NCBI RefSeq assembly: GCF_004212215.1
Contig: NZ_QVFV01000011.1
Span: 60,632 to 104,175 of the forward strand
Source of the DNA: Leptolyngbya iicbica LK
Lineage (GTDB): Bacteria; Cyanobacteriota; Cyanobacteriia; Phormidesmidales; Phormidesmidaceae
DNA length: 43,544 nucleotides
Direction: 5' to 3'
The position numbers and the translations under genes were made by a program. Positions within the stretch are counted from its first letter, which is position 1, and each line of letters starts with the position of its first letter. This document shows positions 1-8,726 of the stretch, in pieces. Under the pieces are notes generated by a model. That model saw only the letters and a list, made by a program, of their open reading frames with translations, had not been told where the DNA came from and did no database searches.

Positions 1-17
1 AATGCCCTAAGGAATCA

Positions 18-87
18 GGATTTTATAAAATCCAAGTTTTGTCGGGCAGGCATCTTGCCTGCTCTTGAACAGCCGAGACGGCTGTTC
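18..87. repeat. Cluster of three short hairpins at the window edge
   Basis: Three inverted repeats follow each other. The first is a perfect 16-base palindrome, GGATTTTATAAAATCC (18-33). The second is GCAGGCA / TGCCTGC with a 3-base loop (46-62). The third is GAACAGCC / GGCTGTTC with a 5-base loop (67-87). Paired GC-rich hairpins of this kind resemble dispersed REP/BIME-like repeats of cyanobacterial genomes; they may also end transcription from a gene left of the window. The CBS gene begins 51 bases further on. Confidence 0.6.
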
Positions 88-138
88 ACACTTAATTTAA
101 TTCCAATTCCTTACTCAGTTAGGAGGCATATTCCCAAC

Positions 139-540
139 ATGTTGACGATCGCCGACATTATGACCGCCGAGGTTCAAGTCATTGACCGTCTGGCCACCGT
201 TGCCGACGCCATTGTGCAAATGCAGACCCACGGAGTGCGATCGCTCATCGTTGATCGGCCTGCCCCCGACTTGCCCTACGGCGTCTTGACCGAGCGCGAC
301 ATTGTGTACAAAGTGTTTGCCCGCAACCTCGATCCAGACCGGGTGCGCGTGCAAGACATTATGCGCCAACCCTGTATTGCCCTCGAACCGCACGTCAGCC
401 TGCGCGAAGCGGCCGTCACCATGTCTGATGCAGGCATTCAGCGAGCTCCCGTCATTCAAGCAGGACAATTGCTGGGCATTGTCTCGGTGACGGATTTAGT
501 GATGAAAGGATACGTAGCCAGCACACTACTGCCGCAATAG
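139..540 (+). CDS. CBS-domain protein
   Basis: A 133-residue protein made of a tandem CBS pair (Bateman module) and nothing else. The first CBS motif starts at about residue 5 (IADIMTAEVQVI) and the second at about residue 70 (VQDIMRQPCIALEP). Each ends in the usual strand-helix element, GVLTERDIVYKVF and GIVSVTDLVMKGY. Such modules bind adenine nucleotides (AMP, ATP, SAM) and usually regulate a partner enzyme; the ligand cannot be read from the sequence. The ATG at 139 is preferred over an upstream in-frame ATG at 55 because AGGAGG lies at 121-126 and the preceding 28 codons cross a hairpin. The acyl-CoA synthetase gene starts 96 bases downstream on the same strand, so the protein might act as its energy sensor; that link is inference. 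Confidence 0.85.
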   Translation: MLTIADIMTAEVQVIDRLATVADAIVQMQTHGVRSLIVDRPAPDLPYGVLTERDIVYKVFARNLDPDRVRVQDIMRQPCIALEPHVSLREAAVTMSDAGIQRAPVIQAGQLLGIVSVTDLVMKGYVASTLLPQ

Positions 541-636
541 AGGTTCCTTTCAAGCTGCTCACCAGTGCTCTGAAGGGCTGAGGCGCTGGTTCGACTGTCT
601 GCGATCGCCGTACTTTCCAAGGTTTAAGGTTTTCTG

Positions 637-3402
637 ATGTCGCTCAAACCCTCGCTTGATCCGGCTTACGACATTCTCCGTTCGGACGATCAGCCCCTCA
701 GCGCCATTTTTAACCCAAAGACAGTGGCGGTGATTGGCGCAACCGATCGCCCCGGCAGTGTGGGCCGCACCTTATTGTGGAATTTAATTAGCAGCCCGTT
801 TGGGGGCACAGTTTTTCCGATCAATCCCAAACGTCGGAGTGTGCTGGGCATTCGCGCCTATCCCAGCATTCGCGAAGCGCCCGACCAAGTTGATCTCGCG
901 ATCATTGCCACACCAGCGGCGTCGGTGCCCGACCTAGTGAAAGATTGCGTCGAGGCCGGGGTCAAAGGGGCGATCGTCCTGTCGGCAGGCTTCAAAGAAA
1001 TTGGTCCCCAGGGCATTGAATTAGAGCAGCAAATTGTCGAGCAGTTAAAGCGCAGTCCGCTGCGACTAATCGGGCCAAACTGTCTGGGCATCATGAATCC
1101 GCTGACGGGGCTGAATGCCACCTTTGCCAGCAATATGGCGCGTCCCGGCAATGTCGGTTTCATTAGCCAGAGTGGCGCCTTATGCACCGCCGTTTTGGAC
1201 TGGAGCTTTCAGGAACATGTCGGCTTTAGCGCCTTTATCTCCATCGGCTCCATGCTGGATGTGGATTGGGGCGACCTGATTTACTACCTGGGCGACGACC
1301 CACGCACCAAGAGCATCGTGATTTATATGGAATCGATCGGCAATGCGCGATCGTTCCTCTCTGCCGCCCGCGAAGTGGCGCTCACCAAGCCCATCATCGT
1401 GATCAAATCCGGTCGGACCGCCGCCGCCGCCCAAGCCGCCGCCTCCCACACGGGGACTCTCGCCGGACAGGATGCCGTTTTAGATGCCGCTTTTCGACGC
1501 TGCGGAGTGCTGCGGGTCGAGCACATTTCAGAATTGTTTGACCTGGCGGAAGTTTTGGCAAAGCAACAGCAGCGTCCCCAGGGGCCACGTCTGGCAATCA
1601 TCACCAACGCAGGAGGACCGGGCGTACTCGCCACCGATGCGTTAATCAATACTGGAGGATCGTTGGCGGCGATCGCCGATGAAACCGTCGCTAAACTCAG
1701 CGAATTTTTGCCACCGCACTGGAGTTACGGCAACCCCATCGACATTCTGGGCGATGCCGACCCCGGTCGCTATGCCAAAACCCTCGAAATTGTTTCCCAA
1801 GATCCCAATAGTGACGGCTTGCTCGTGGTGTTGACGCCCCAGGCCATGACCGACCCCACCGAGACTGCCGAACATTTGAAAAAGCACGCGCAAGCGGCCA
1901 CAAAGCCGGTGCTCGCCTCGTGGATGGGGGGAGCCGAAGTCACCCATGGCGAGACCATTCTCAATCGGGCCAGTGTGGCCACCTATCGCTACCCCGACGC
2001 GGCCGCACGGCTGTTTAACTTCATGTGGAAGTACAGCTACAACCTGCGGGGCATTTACGAAACCCCTGCCCTGTTGCCCGAGTCCGAATTTGGCCATACC
2101 GATCGCGCTCAAGTCGAAACCATCATCGAGGCGGCCAAAGCAACGGGCCGCACCCTCCTCACCGAGTTGGAATCCAAACAAATTCTCAGTGCTTACGGCA
2201 TTCCCACCGTAGAGTCGCGCTTTGCCGAGACGCCCGAAGCCGCCGTTGCCCATGCCAAAGCGCTGGGGTATCCCGTCGTGCTGAAGCTGGTGTCCCACAC
2301 CTTTGTCCACAAAACAGATGTGGGCGGCGTGAAACTCAACTTGCAAAATGCGACGGCGGTCAAACGCGCCTTTGCTGACATTCAAGCCGCGATCGCCGAA
2401 AAAGTCGGCACCGACCACTTTCAAGGGGTCACAGTGCAGCCCATGATCGATCGCGCCCAAGGCTACGAGGTGATTATTGGCAGCAGCTTGGATGCCCAAT
2501 TTGGCCCCGTCATTCTCTTTGGCACCGGGGGGCAACTGGTAGAAGTCTTCAAAGATCGAGCGATCGCCCTGCCGCCCCTCAATACCACTCTGGCGCGTCG
2601 TCTGATGGAGCAAACTAAAATTTACGAGGCTTTGCAAGGCGTGCGGGGCAGGGAACCGGCTGATCTCGGCGAATTAGAAATGCTGTTAGTGCGATTTAGC
2701 CAACTTACCCTTGAGCAACCCTGGATCAAAGAAATCGACATCAACCCCCTCCTTGTCGCCGAAGCAAACAGTCGCTATCCCCTCCTGGCGTTAGATGCCC
2801 GCATTGCCCTGCATCCTGCCAACACCGATACGGCCACGATTCCCAAGCCCGCCATTCGTCCCTATCCCGCCCAATACGTTTCTCCCTGGCAGCTCAAAGA
2901 CGAAACCGCCGTCACCGTGCGTCCCATTCGCCCCGAAGACGAGCCGCTCCTCGTCCAGTTTCACCGTACCCTCTCGGAAGAGAGCGTCTACTTCCGTTAC
3001 TTCCATCTGATGACGCTGAACCATCGCATCGCCCATGAGCGGCTGACCCGCATCTGCTTTGTGGACTACGATCGCGAAATGGCCCTGGTAGTCGATCACA
3101 AAGACGACAGTGGCAACCACCAAATTCTCGGAGTCGGTCGCTTAAGCAAATCTCACGGTACTCAGGCCGCCGAGTTTGCCATGCTGATCAGTGATACTTA
3201 CCAAAAACAAGGCATCGGCACCAAGCTGTTAGAGCAATTGGTGCAGGTCGGTCGCGATGAAGGGCTAGACTATATCACCGCCGAAATCTTGCACGAAAAT
3301 CGTGCCATGCAGCGGGTGTGCGAAAAGGTCGGCTTTGAGCTGAAACGCACCCCGGACTTTGTTGACGCCAAGATTTACTTGACCGGCGAGGGCAGCGAGT
3401 AA
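637..3402 (+). CDS. ADP-forming acyl-CoA synthetase fused to GNAT acetyltransferase (Pat-like)
   Basis: A 921-residue fusion. Residues about 22-118 form a CoA-binding Rossmann domain ([15 protein letters not shown]). Residues about 160-460 are succinyl-CoA ligase-like domains with the phosphorylatable His of the ACD family in ASHTGTLAG (H271). Residues about 490-710 are an ATP-grasp domain ([33 protein letters not shown]). Residues about 755-915 are a GNAT acetyltransferase ([14 protein letters not shown] is the acetyl-CoA loop). ADP-forming acetyl-CoA synthetases interconvert acyl-CoA + ADP + Pi and acid + ATP. The same fusion architecture is seen in bacterial protein lysine acetyltransferases (Pat/PatZ), where the synthetase part is often a degenerate sensor. 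The catalytic His is present here, so an active synthetase remains possible. The CBS-domain gene lies 96 bases upstream. Confidence 0.88.
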   Translation: MSLKPSLDPAYDILRSDDQPLSAIFNPKTVAVIGATDRPGSVGRTLLWNLISSPFGGTVFPINPKRRSVLGIRAYPSIREAPDQVDLAIIATPAASVPDLVKDCVEAGVKGAIVLSAGFKEIGPQGIELEQQIVEQLKRSPLRLIGPNCLGIMNPLTGLNATFASNMARPGNVGFISQSGALCTAVLDWSFQEHVGFSAFISIGSMLDVDWGDLIYYLGDDPRTKSIVIYMESIGNARSFLSAAREVALTKPIIVIKSGRTAAAAQAAASHTGTLAGQDAVLDAAFRRCGVLRVEHISELFDLAEVLAKQQQRPQGPRLAIITNAGGPGVLATDALINTGGSLAAIADETVAKLSEFLPPHWSYGNPIDILGDADPGRYAKTLEIVSQDPNSDGLLVVLTPQAMTDPTETAEHLKKHAQAATKPVLASWMGGAEVTHGETILNRASVATYRYPDAAARLFNFMWKYSYNLRGIYETPALLPESEFGHTDRAQVETIIEAAKATGRTLLTELESKQILSAYGIPTVESRFAETPEAAVAHAKALGYPVVLKLVSHTFVHKTDVGGVKLNLQNATAVKRAFADIQAAIAEKVGTDHFQGVTVQPMIDRAQGYEVIIGSSLDAQFGPVILFGTGGQLVEVFKDRAIALPPLNTTLARRLMEQTKIYEALQGVRGREPADLGELEMLLVRFSQLTLEQPWIKEIDINPLLVAEANSRYPLLALDARIALHPANTDTATIPKPAIRPYPAQYVSPWQLKDETAVTVRPIRPEDEPLLVQFHRTLSEESVYFRYFHLMTLNHRIAHERLTRICFVDYDREMALVVDHKDDSGNHQILGVGRLSKSHGTQAAEFAMLISDTYQKQGIGTKLLEQLVQVGRDEGLDYITAEILHENRAMQRVCEKVGFELKRTPDFVDAKIYLTGEGSE

Positions 3403-3582
3403 TGCCAGTGCTGGTTAACAGCACTCCATAAGCGGGGGAGCAAGGGAGAAAGGGGGCACCATGTGTTGTCCCGATTTACAGCAAGGAGACAACCACGATG
3501 AGCCGACCTGTCGACTTGACTGCTCACTCCTCGACACGGTGTACAGATTCCGCCAGAAAGAGCTTTGGATTCGTTTTGAGTC

Positions 3583-4935
3583 CTACTGCGATCGCGGCAG
3601 CCAAATCACAAATATCGTGCCGTGCTCGTGAGCCTCTGCAGAAATCATGTCAGGCAATGAATAGGGCCAAGCCGAGAGCGGACTAAACACCTGCATCTGA
3701 CCGTGCATTTCTTGCACCAAATCCGCCGCGATCGCCAGTCCTAGCCCACTGCCATCCAAGTCTCCAGCTGCCTGCAAACCCCGGTAATGCCGCTCAAAAA
3801 TGCGCCCCTGATCTTCTGGGGGAATGCCAGGGCCCGTATCTCCCACCACAATGCCGACTAAGTCGGGGGCGCTGGGCAAAGACCACCCCCATTCCAACCA
3901 GATTTGGCTGCCAGGCGTAGCGTATTTCAGCGCATTGTCGATCACAATGCTCAAACTCTCAGTCAGCGCTTTAGGATCAGCCTGCACCTGCAGACCTTCA
4001 TCATCCGCAATCGCTTGCAGCCATAACCCCGCATCTTCGGCGAGGGGCTGTGTGAGTTCCACCAATGGCAAAACGATCGTGGCGATCGCGATCGTCTGCA
4101 GGGTCAAGGCTCCCCCAAAATGAGCCAATGAATCCGGGGCTGCCGCCAAGGCTGGCGAGGCCTTAACCGTCTTATCAGCAGGCAGCAGTAAGGGAATGGT
4201 GGTCGCGGTCTCCTCCCGCGAATCATCCGCCGCCTGGAGCGTGTCATCAAAGTAGCCCAGCAATTCTTGCATGCGATCGCTCTCGCGCAGCATGTTAGTC
4301 ACCAGCCGCCGATTGGGATCTTCCGTCGGTAATCGCTTGGTCAGCAACTTGCCAAAGGTTTTCAGCGCCGTCAGCGGACTGCGCAACTGATGCAGCAGCT
4401 CATGGAAGCGATCGGACTGCTGTGCCTGCACATGGTCTAAAGACGACATCTGCGTTTTCAGCCATTGACCACGCTGATCTAACACACAAGCGAGAGTCAG
4501 CGATCGCGCACATTCCTCCAGGCGATCGCGCTCGACATCGCGCCAGGGGCGATCGGCGCGCCAGCTCACCAGCACCCCAAACACGCCGCCCTCATGCATC
4601 ATAGGAATCGCCAATTGCTCCGGCGGTGCTGCTGTATCAGCCGACTCAGAAGGAGCAGACTCAAACGGCCGGACGGCGGCAAGCTTATCAGGCCGCCCCC
4701 GTAGCGCGGCTAAGTTACCCGTTGCTGCCGGCAACGACCTGTTCAACGTTGGGGATTCTGTCCCAGCCGGCTCTGGTGGGTAGACCGCGATCGGCAATAA
4801 ATTAGGGCTGGCTTGATCTGACCACCCTTCCGCCATGTAGACAGCAGTCGAGTCAGCCCCTACCAGCTTGGTCATCATCGCCAATTGAGACTGACACAGG
4901 GCGGCAAATTCTGCGCTGGCAGGCATCAACATCAT
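3583..4935 (-). CDS. GAF-domain sensor histidine kinase (possible Hik2/CSK type)
   Basis: A soluble kinase of about 450 residues with no membrane segment. An N-terminal GAF-like domain occupies roughly the first 150 residues. A dimerisation/phosphoacceptor helix follows with H-box HQLRSPLTALKTFGKLL, then a HATPase_c domain: N box IDNALKYA, G1 box GDTGPGIPPED, F box IFERHYRG and G2 box GSGLGLAIAADLV. The H-box and the Cys just after the start (FAALCQSQ) recall cyanobacterial Hik2, the relative of chloroplast sensor kinase, which has been linked to redox/iron-sulphur sensing; I propose this from memory only. No response regulator gene is adjacent. The start is uncertain: ATG at 4935 or 4926, or TTG at 4959, none with a good ribosome site. 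The divergent DUF3155 promoter and a palindrome lie just upstream. Confidence 0.85.
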   Translation of the reverse strand: MMLMPASAEFAALCQSQLAMMTKLVGADSTAVYMAEGWSDQASPNLLPIAVYPPEPAGTESPTLNRSLPAATGNLAALRGRPDKLAAVRPFESAPSESADTAAPPEQLAIPMMHEGGVFGVLVSWRADRPWRDVERDRLEECARSLTLACVLDQRGQWLKTQMSSLDHVQAQQSDRFHELLHQLRSPLTALKTFGKLLTKRLPTEDPNRRLVTNMLRESDRMQELLGYFDDTLQAADDSREETATTIPLLLPADKTVKASPALAAAPDSLAHFGGALTLQTIAIATIVLPLVELTQPLAEDAGLWLQAIADDEGLQVQADPKALTESLSIVIDNALKYATPGSQIWLEWGWSLPSAPDLVGIVVGDTGPGIPPEDQGRIFERHYRGLQAAGDLDGSGLGLAIAADLVQEMHGQMQVFSPLSAWPYSLPDMISAEAHEHGTIFVIWLPRSQ

Positions 4936-4985
4936 CAAAATCGCCGAAAAGCCTTTCAAAAAGAAAAATCAAACCCCTGACCAGG

Positions 4986-4999
4986 AGCTGTATACAGCT
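4986..4999. promoter_or_regulatory. 14-base perfect palindrome, possible operator
   Basis: AGCTGTATACAGCT is its own reverse complement. It lies in the divergent spacer, about 50 bases upstream of the ATG taken for the kinase gene and about 80 bases upstream of the DUF3155 -35 box. The position suits a dimeric repressor or activator acting on the kinase gene. The binding protein is unknown. Confidence 0.4.
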
Positions 5000-5077
5000 T
5001 CAGACTATGGGTAAGGGGCGGCTCACGAAAACTTACCATTTAACCACGCCAGTTACCCAATAGTACGTTTAGACAAG

Positions 5078-5106
5078 TTGAAATTTTAGTTTTTACCGGA
5101 TATACT
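5078..5106 (+). promoter_or_regulatory. Sigma-70-type promoter for the DUF3155 gene
   Basis: A -35 box TTGAAA (5078-5083) and a -10 box TATACT (5101-5106) are separated by exactly 17 bases in an AT-rich spacer. Transcription would start near 5113, giving a leader of about 70 bases before the TTG start codon at 5183. Confidence 0.55.
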
Positions 5107-5182
5107 TTGCAAGGTTAGGGTTTTGTAGCACAAACTACATCCCCTATTTTATATGTACACCAGAGAGTAGGAGGTAGGCAGG

Positions 5183-5497
5183 TTGGCAAGAAGACGTAAA
5201 CGCAAAAGCCGCCGTCGTCTAGAAGGTAGGCGTATTCTGGAGTGTGTACCTCAATATAGTATCGAAAGTGGCACTGATAAACCGGTGACCGCAGCTCGTA
5301 ACTTTATCCATAGTGAAAACATTGCTCCCCCCGCATTGTTATTGGTGAAACGTAACGAGCACACAACTGATCGATATTTTTGGGCAGAGAAAGGTCTGTT
5401 TGGTGCCCAGTATGTTGAAGAGAACCACTTTTTGTTTCCTAGCTTGAGAGCCCTGTTGAATGAAGATGAAGATGAAGTGGTGAGCTTATCGAAGTAA
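5183..5497 (+). CDS. DUF3155 family protein
   Basis: A 104-residue protein whose first 16 residues are almost all Arg/Lys (MARRRKRKSRRRLEGR), followed by a conserved-looking core (CVPQYSIESGTDKPVTAARNFI) and an acidic tail (NEDEDEDE). It resembles the cyanobacterial DUF3155 family, which has no established function; the basic head suggests nucleic-acid or ribosome contact, which is inference. The start codon is TTG at 5183, supported by AGGAGG at 5169-5174 with 8-base spacing. A good sigma-70-type promoter lies upstream. It is convergent with the b6f assembly gene, from which a hairpin separates it. Confidence 0.75.
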   Translation: MARRRKRKSRRRLEGRRILECVPQYSIESGTDKPVTAARNFIHSENIAPPALLLVKRNEHTTDRYFWAEKGLFGAQYVEENHFLFPSLRALLNEDEDEVVSLSK

Positions 5498-5593
5498 GCG
5501 TTTCATCTGATCGCTGGAGTTCTTGAGACAATAAAGTTTTCCAGCCTTTCAGTATCTCGTTTAGAAACAAGAGAAACAGTAGACTCCTAAATT

Positions 5594-5629
5594 AACGAGA
5601 GGCAGAGATTAACTACTCTGTCTCTCGTT
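5594..5629. terminator. Hairpin between convergent genes, overlapping a stop codon
   Basis: AACGAGAGGCAGAG (5594-5607) pairs with CTCTGTCTCTCGTT (5616-5629), with one G-T wobble and an 8-base loop. The loop and right arm contain the stop codon and last codons of the minus-strand gene that ends at 5613. It can serve as a bidirectional terminator for the DUF3155 gene and the assembly-factor gene. There is no long T tract. Confidence 0.5.
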
Positions 5630-6176
5630 GTTGCTTTAAAGGTAAGTGAGCAACTAGCGTGGCGAGTTCGTCACGGTGGGCTGTGACCTTTAGTCGTGTT
5701 TCAACGGCTTGGTCTGCGGCCTGGGTTGTCTCATCCGATGGCAAAACACAAAACGAAACTTGCTCTAAGCGATTGGCCCCGCGCCAATAAAACCAAGCAG
5801 CCAGCGGCGATAACCCCAACAACGCATAAGGCCAATAACCCAGCTGTGGGGCCGATATGACTATTACCAACGCTAGGCACAATAAACCAACCGCTGCGAG
5901 CCCTCCCAAAAAAACCGCCAGAAACACGCTGGCCCCAACGTTGCCTTCCAAAGCGATTTGCCCCGACTCCGGATCGACCACTTTGACCCGATAGGCCCGA
6001 TTGGCAAAATACTCCTGCAGTTTTTCTAGCAGGGCCACATCCGATAGAGCTGTCACGTACAGGGCTGTCTCGGTGCGGTCTTTGGTCGAAGCCCGAATAA
6101 AAAAGAACAGTCCAATAAATAGCAGAAAGGTCAACCCAAAGATCGAGGGCGGCACCAGTTGTTCGACAGCAGTCAT
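5613..6176 (-). CDS. Cofactor assembly of complex C subunit B (CCB2/CCB4 family)
   Basis: A 187-residue membrane protein. One transmembrane helix lies near the N-terminus (about 11-28) and ends in the family-type motif FFFIRASTKDRTE. Two closely spaced helices follow (about 80-105 and 112-128). The C-terminal part is soluble. This pattern matches the CCB2/CCB4 family, which in chloroplasts helps attach haem c(n) to cytochrome b6 of the b6f complex; cyanobacteria carry a homologue. I identified it from the motif and helix arrangement. It is monocistronic and convergent with the DUF3155 gene. The start is the ATG at 6176. Confidence 0.72.
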   Translation of the reverse strand: MTAVEQLVPPSIFGLTFLLFIGLFFFIRASTKDRTETALYVTALSDVALLEKLQEYFANRAYRVKVVDPESGQIALEGNVGASVFLAVFLGGLAAVGLLCLALVIVISAPQLGYWPYALLGLSPLAAWFYWRGANRLEQVSFCVLPSDETTQAADQAVETRLKVTAHRDELATLVAHLPLKQQRETE

Positions 6177-6730
6177 AGAATTCCGTTCAGATCAGTAATT
6201 CAGCAAAAAGCGCTGGTAAAGCGATCGCTTATGTGGGCCAAGGGCCAGGTTCACTAGGGCCGCAGGTCTGAGTCAGCCGTTCATAACGACGTGAATTCAG
6301 AGGGCAGGAGGCCAATATCTGGTAGTCATCGAGTCGCCCACTGATTGAGCCAACACCCTAGTCGTGTGGCCCTTAATCACCGTCTATCTTCCCACTTCTT
6401 GACCGTTTAGAAATCATCAGTTGCACTCCCTTGTCAGTGGTTGACCAGAACAGGAAACCATCGCAGAAGAGCCTCATCGGTTGATGGAGTTGGTTGAAAA
6501 CCGATCGCTGATCGTACCTGCTACTGAAGAACGGCGCTTTTGCGTAGAAGCATGAACAGTAATCACGCAGTTACAAGCCACCGGGCAAAAACTCCGCTCA
6601 CGCTAGCAGGAACAGTTTGGTCGCAGCTCATTCACAAAATTTATCGCCATCATTAAACTTTTGTTTCATAGGATTGAGAAATCCTGCCGAGTAGGAAATC
6701 CTATTAAAGAACGAGTTTTCGGATGCAGCT
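6177..6730. other. Gene-poor stretch with a possible decayed reading frame
   Basis: No intact gene is visible. A plus-strand frame from about 6464 reads like protein (MELVENRSLIVPATEERRFC from 6484) but is interrupted by TGA at 6553 and TAG at about 6604, then stays open toward 6720. This could be a decayed gene or chance. A set of short inverted repeats at 6668-6704 precedes the next gene. Confidence 0.35.
6668..6704 (+). promoter_or_regulatory. Nested alternative hairpins upstream of 6731
   Basis: ATAGGATT (6668-6675) can pair with AATCCTAT (6697-6704) to form a long loop. Alternatively AGGATT (6670-6675) pairs with AATCCT (6680-6685) and AGGAAATCCT (6693-6702) folds on its own. These foldings exclude each other and end 26 bases before the ATG at 6731, so they could control leader RNA folding or bind a protein. 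No function is known. Confidence 0.3.
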
Positions 6731-7180
6731 ATGAGCGATCGCTTTCCCCTAGTTCCCCGATATCGATTAGATGATGAGCAAACCTGGCTGGTTGGGATTG
6801 ATCCCCTCCGCCGCTATTGGTTGCTGGTCAATGGGGATGAAGCTAAGCCGATTATTTTGCCAGGGCTGAGCACCCACGACTTTGATCAGTTTCGGCAGGC
6901 GATTTTAGCCTTTCGAGGTTTAGTCGCTGGCGATACGTTAGAGCTGCCAACCGCTACGGGTACTGCATTAGCGATCCGATGCGCTTCGAAAAATTGTTTT
7001 GCTATCGATTTTGAAGTCAACGGCCATCCGGCGACGCATCTTTTTGACCAAGAGGCGCTGGAGTCGCTGTTGATGACCGCCCATCCTGACTGGCAATGTG
7101 CTCCCCACCATCGTGAGTTGGGCCGACAGACGTTATCGCTTTCCTGGCATCAGCCTGCAGCCAGCAAAACCGCTGCCTAG
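6731..7180 (+). CDS. Hypothetical protein
   Basis: A 149-residue soluble protein I do not recognise. It has no signal peptide or membrane helix. The N-terminal part (YRLDDEQTWLVGIDPLRRYW) and middle (FAIDFEVNGHPATHLF) look like alternating beta strands of a small compact domain. Codon use and HIP1 content match neighbouring genes, which supports it being real. The start is the ATG at 6731; no clear ribosome site precedes it. It stands alone between two gene-poor stretches. Confidence 0.7.
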   Translation: MSDRFPLVPRYRLDDEQTWLVGIDPLRRYWLLVNGDEAKPIILPGLSTHDFDQFRQAILAFRGLVAGDTLELPTATGTALAIRCASKNCFAIDFEVNGHPATHLFDQEALESLLMTAHPDWQCAPHHRELGRQTLSLSWHQPAASKTAA

Positions 7181-7208
7181 TGTTAGGAAGTTAGCAAAAA
7201 AATAACTG

Positions 7209-7244
7209 CCTGGCTCATGATGTGAGCTAGGTTCATGAGTCAGG
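7209..7244. terminator. Hairpin downstream of the hypothetical gene
   Basis: CCTGGCTCATGA (7209-7220) pairs with TCATGAGTCAGG (7233-7244), with one G-T wobble. It begins 29 bases after the stop codon at 7180. No T tract follows on the plus strand; on the minus strand a T-rich run follows. Confidence 0.45.
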
Positions 7245-7994
7245 GCGGCGGAAGGTGCCGAGTTTGTGTCGTGAATCCGTCTCTCAGCACTCCGTTCACC
7301 TGACGTTGCGATCTATCGCTGCATCACCGATAAGACCACTTTGGCAGTTCGAGCAGTCAGAGGGAAGATCTCAGTACGCCCCAGAAAAACACTGATTCCG
7401 TAGGCGATCGCCACAGTCCAAATCGCCTACAGAGTTCAGCTTTGACACTAGAGCGTCAAAGCTGAACTCAACATCAGTATTTAGTTATCAGTCTTGCCGA
7501 CTGCACTCGAATTATCTCGCCTCCTTATACCTTGCTCTCAGACGTGCAGCGTCTTCCTTCCAGAGGGGTGAGTGGTGGTGGGTTCACAACACGCGGCGAA
7601 CTTCCAGCATCGGCAGCAGATTTTGAACCTCTAGTCGGTCGTTCACTCCACACTCATCCCGGTTGGTCGGCGGCTCGCTCGGCAACACTTCGATGACGCG
7701 ATCGCTTTTCGACACAGGGTTTGACTCTGATCGCAACCGAATCAACCCTAGAAATTTATAAAGAATCGGTAAAGTTAGCAGCGCTTTTTATGGGGAATTG
7801 ACTAACTTTGCGCCGCAAATACTGTTGGGCGATCGCACGGCAGAAAGCGTAAGCGTCTATTGGCGAATAGTGATGAAGCTCATGGCTGCTGTCACCAGTC
7901 AATAGATCGGCCTTAAACACCTGAGCGGACCTCGTGTCCGACGGTTGGCAAGGTCAAGCCGAATGACCTGTTTGTGCCTCTCCCCATACATCCC
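7245..7994. other. Gene-poor stretch of about 750 bases
   Basis: I see no convincing gene. It holds a strong hairpin at 7432-7469. A minus-strand frame of about 70 codons ends at the TGA near 7592 (tail VQNLLPMLEVRRVL); it has no good start codon and opens just after a stop, so it may be a gene remnant. The last part must hold the promoter of the pilin gene, but no consensus boxes stand out. Confidence 0.4.
7432..7469. repeat. 15-bp perfect inverted repeat (hairpin)
   Basis: GAGTTCAGCTTTGAC (7432-7446) and GTCAAAGCTGAACTC (7455-7469) form a perfect 15-bp stem with an 8-base loop. It is far from both flanking genes and lacks a T tract, so it looks more like a dispersed hairpin repeat or a small structured RNA than a simple terminator. 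Confidence 0.55.
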
Positions 7995-8477
7995 ATGCGC
8001 CTACAAAATCGTCAGCAAATTCAGAATCAAAGCGGATTTACCCTCATCGAGTTGCTTGTGGTGATTGTGATTCTCGGCGTCTTGGCCGCTTTGGCTTATC
8101 CGGCTTATAGCTCAATGGTTCGTCGGGCCCGATATGCCGAGGTCAAACAACAAATGGGGGTGATGGCCAGAGAGGTCCAGGCCTACCTGTTGGAAAATGG
8201 CAAATATCCGCCAGATACAAATGCCGGCGCGCGCCCCAATGGCATTGTGAACTGGCCAGAAACTCCGCCCATGAATGGTGAATACGATTACGACCACTGG
8301 GGCGTCGGCGGGGGCAAATGCTACGTCCAGATCGGATTTAATGGCGAAGATGGTCAGCGTAATTATCAAGTCCATCAGGTCAACGCTGAGCCGCAAAGTT
8401 TTCTCGCCTTTGAAGATGATTTGGTGCTAGGAGTTGATCTTTATGATTGCCCGATTGCTCAGGGCTCAATTCGATAA
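7995..8477 (+). CDS. Type IV pilin-like (prepilin) protein
   Basis: A 160-residue prepilin. The leader MRLQNRQQIQNQSG ends in Gly and is followed by the class III prepilin signature FTLIELLVVIVILGVLAALA, with Phe at +1 and Glu at +5 after cleavage by PilD. The hydrophobic N-terminal helix would anchor it in the membrane and pack into a pilus or pseudopilus. The soluble head has two Cys (GGKCYVQ and YDCPIAQ), placed to form the C-terminal disulphide loop of pilins. The ATG at 7995 gives the best leader; a GTG at 7974 is an alternative. It is isolated from other pilus genes, so major versus minor pilin cannot be decided. Confidence 0.85.
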   Translation: MRLQNRQQIQNQSGFTLIELLVVIVILGVLAALAYPAYSSMVRRARYAEVKQQMGVMAREVQAYLLENGKYPPDTNAGARPNGIVNWPETPPMNGEYDYDHWGVGGGKCYVQIGFNGEDGQRNYQVHQVNAEPQSFLAFEDDLVLGVDLYDCPIAQGSIR

Positions 8478-8726
8478 CCGGGCAAGTCAGGCGCTGCCCT
8501 GGCAGATCTTTAACCATCCTGGGCCACAACAGGTCAGAGTTAGATGCCGCGCCATGCTGGCCACATTCTTAGAGTGCCTGGCCGTCAACGACCGTCCCGA
8601 CTATCACCACGGCTGAGCATCCACATTCTGGTGAGAATGCCCCATGATTGGCAGCAGTCGACAGCAGTCCGGCAGATGGGCTGATAGGATGCAGGCAGCA
8701 CTGTATTGGAATGGGAATAGGTGGTT

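Noticed and set aside
1642-2637. 331-codon minus-strand frame
   Set aside because: It lies wholly inside the synthetase-acetyltransferase gene; Gly/His/Gln-rich composition is typical of an antisense shadow of GC-rich coding sequence.
3498-3686. 62-codon plus-strand frame with AAGGAG ten bases upstream
   Set aside because: Good ribosome site, but more than half of the frame overlaps the 3' end of the histidine kinase gene on the other strand and the product has no protein-like pattern beyond low complexity.
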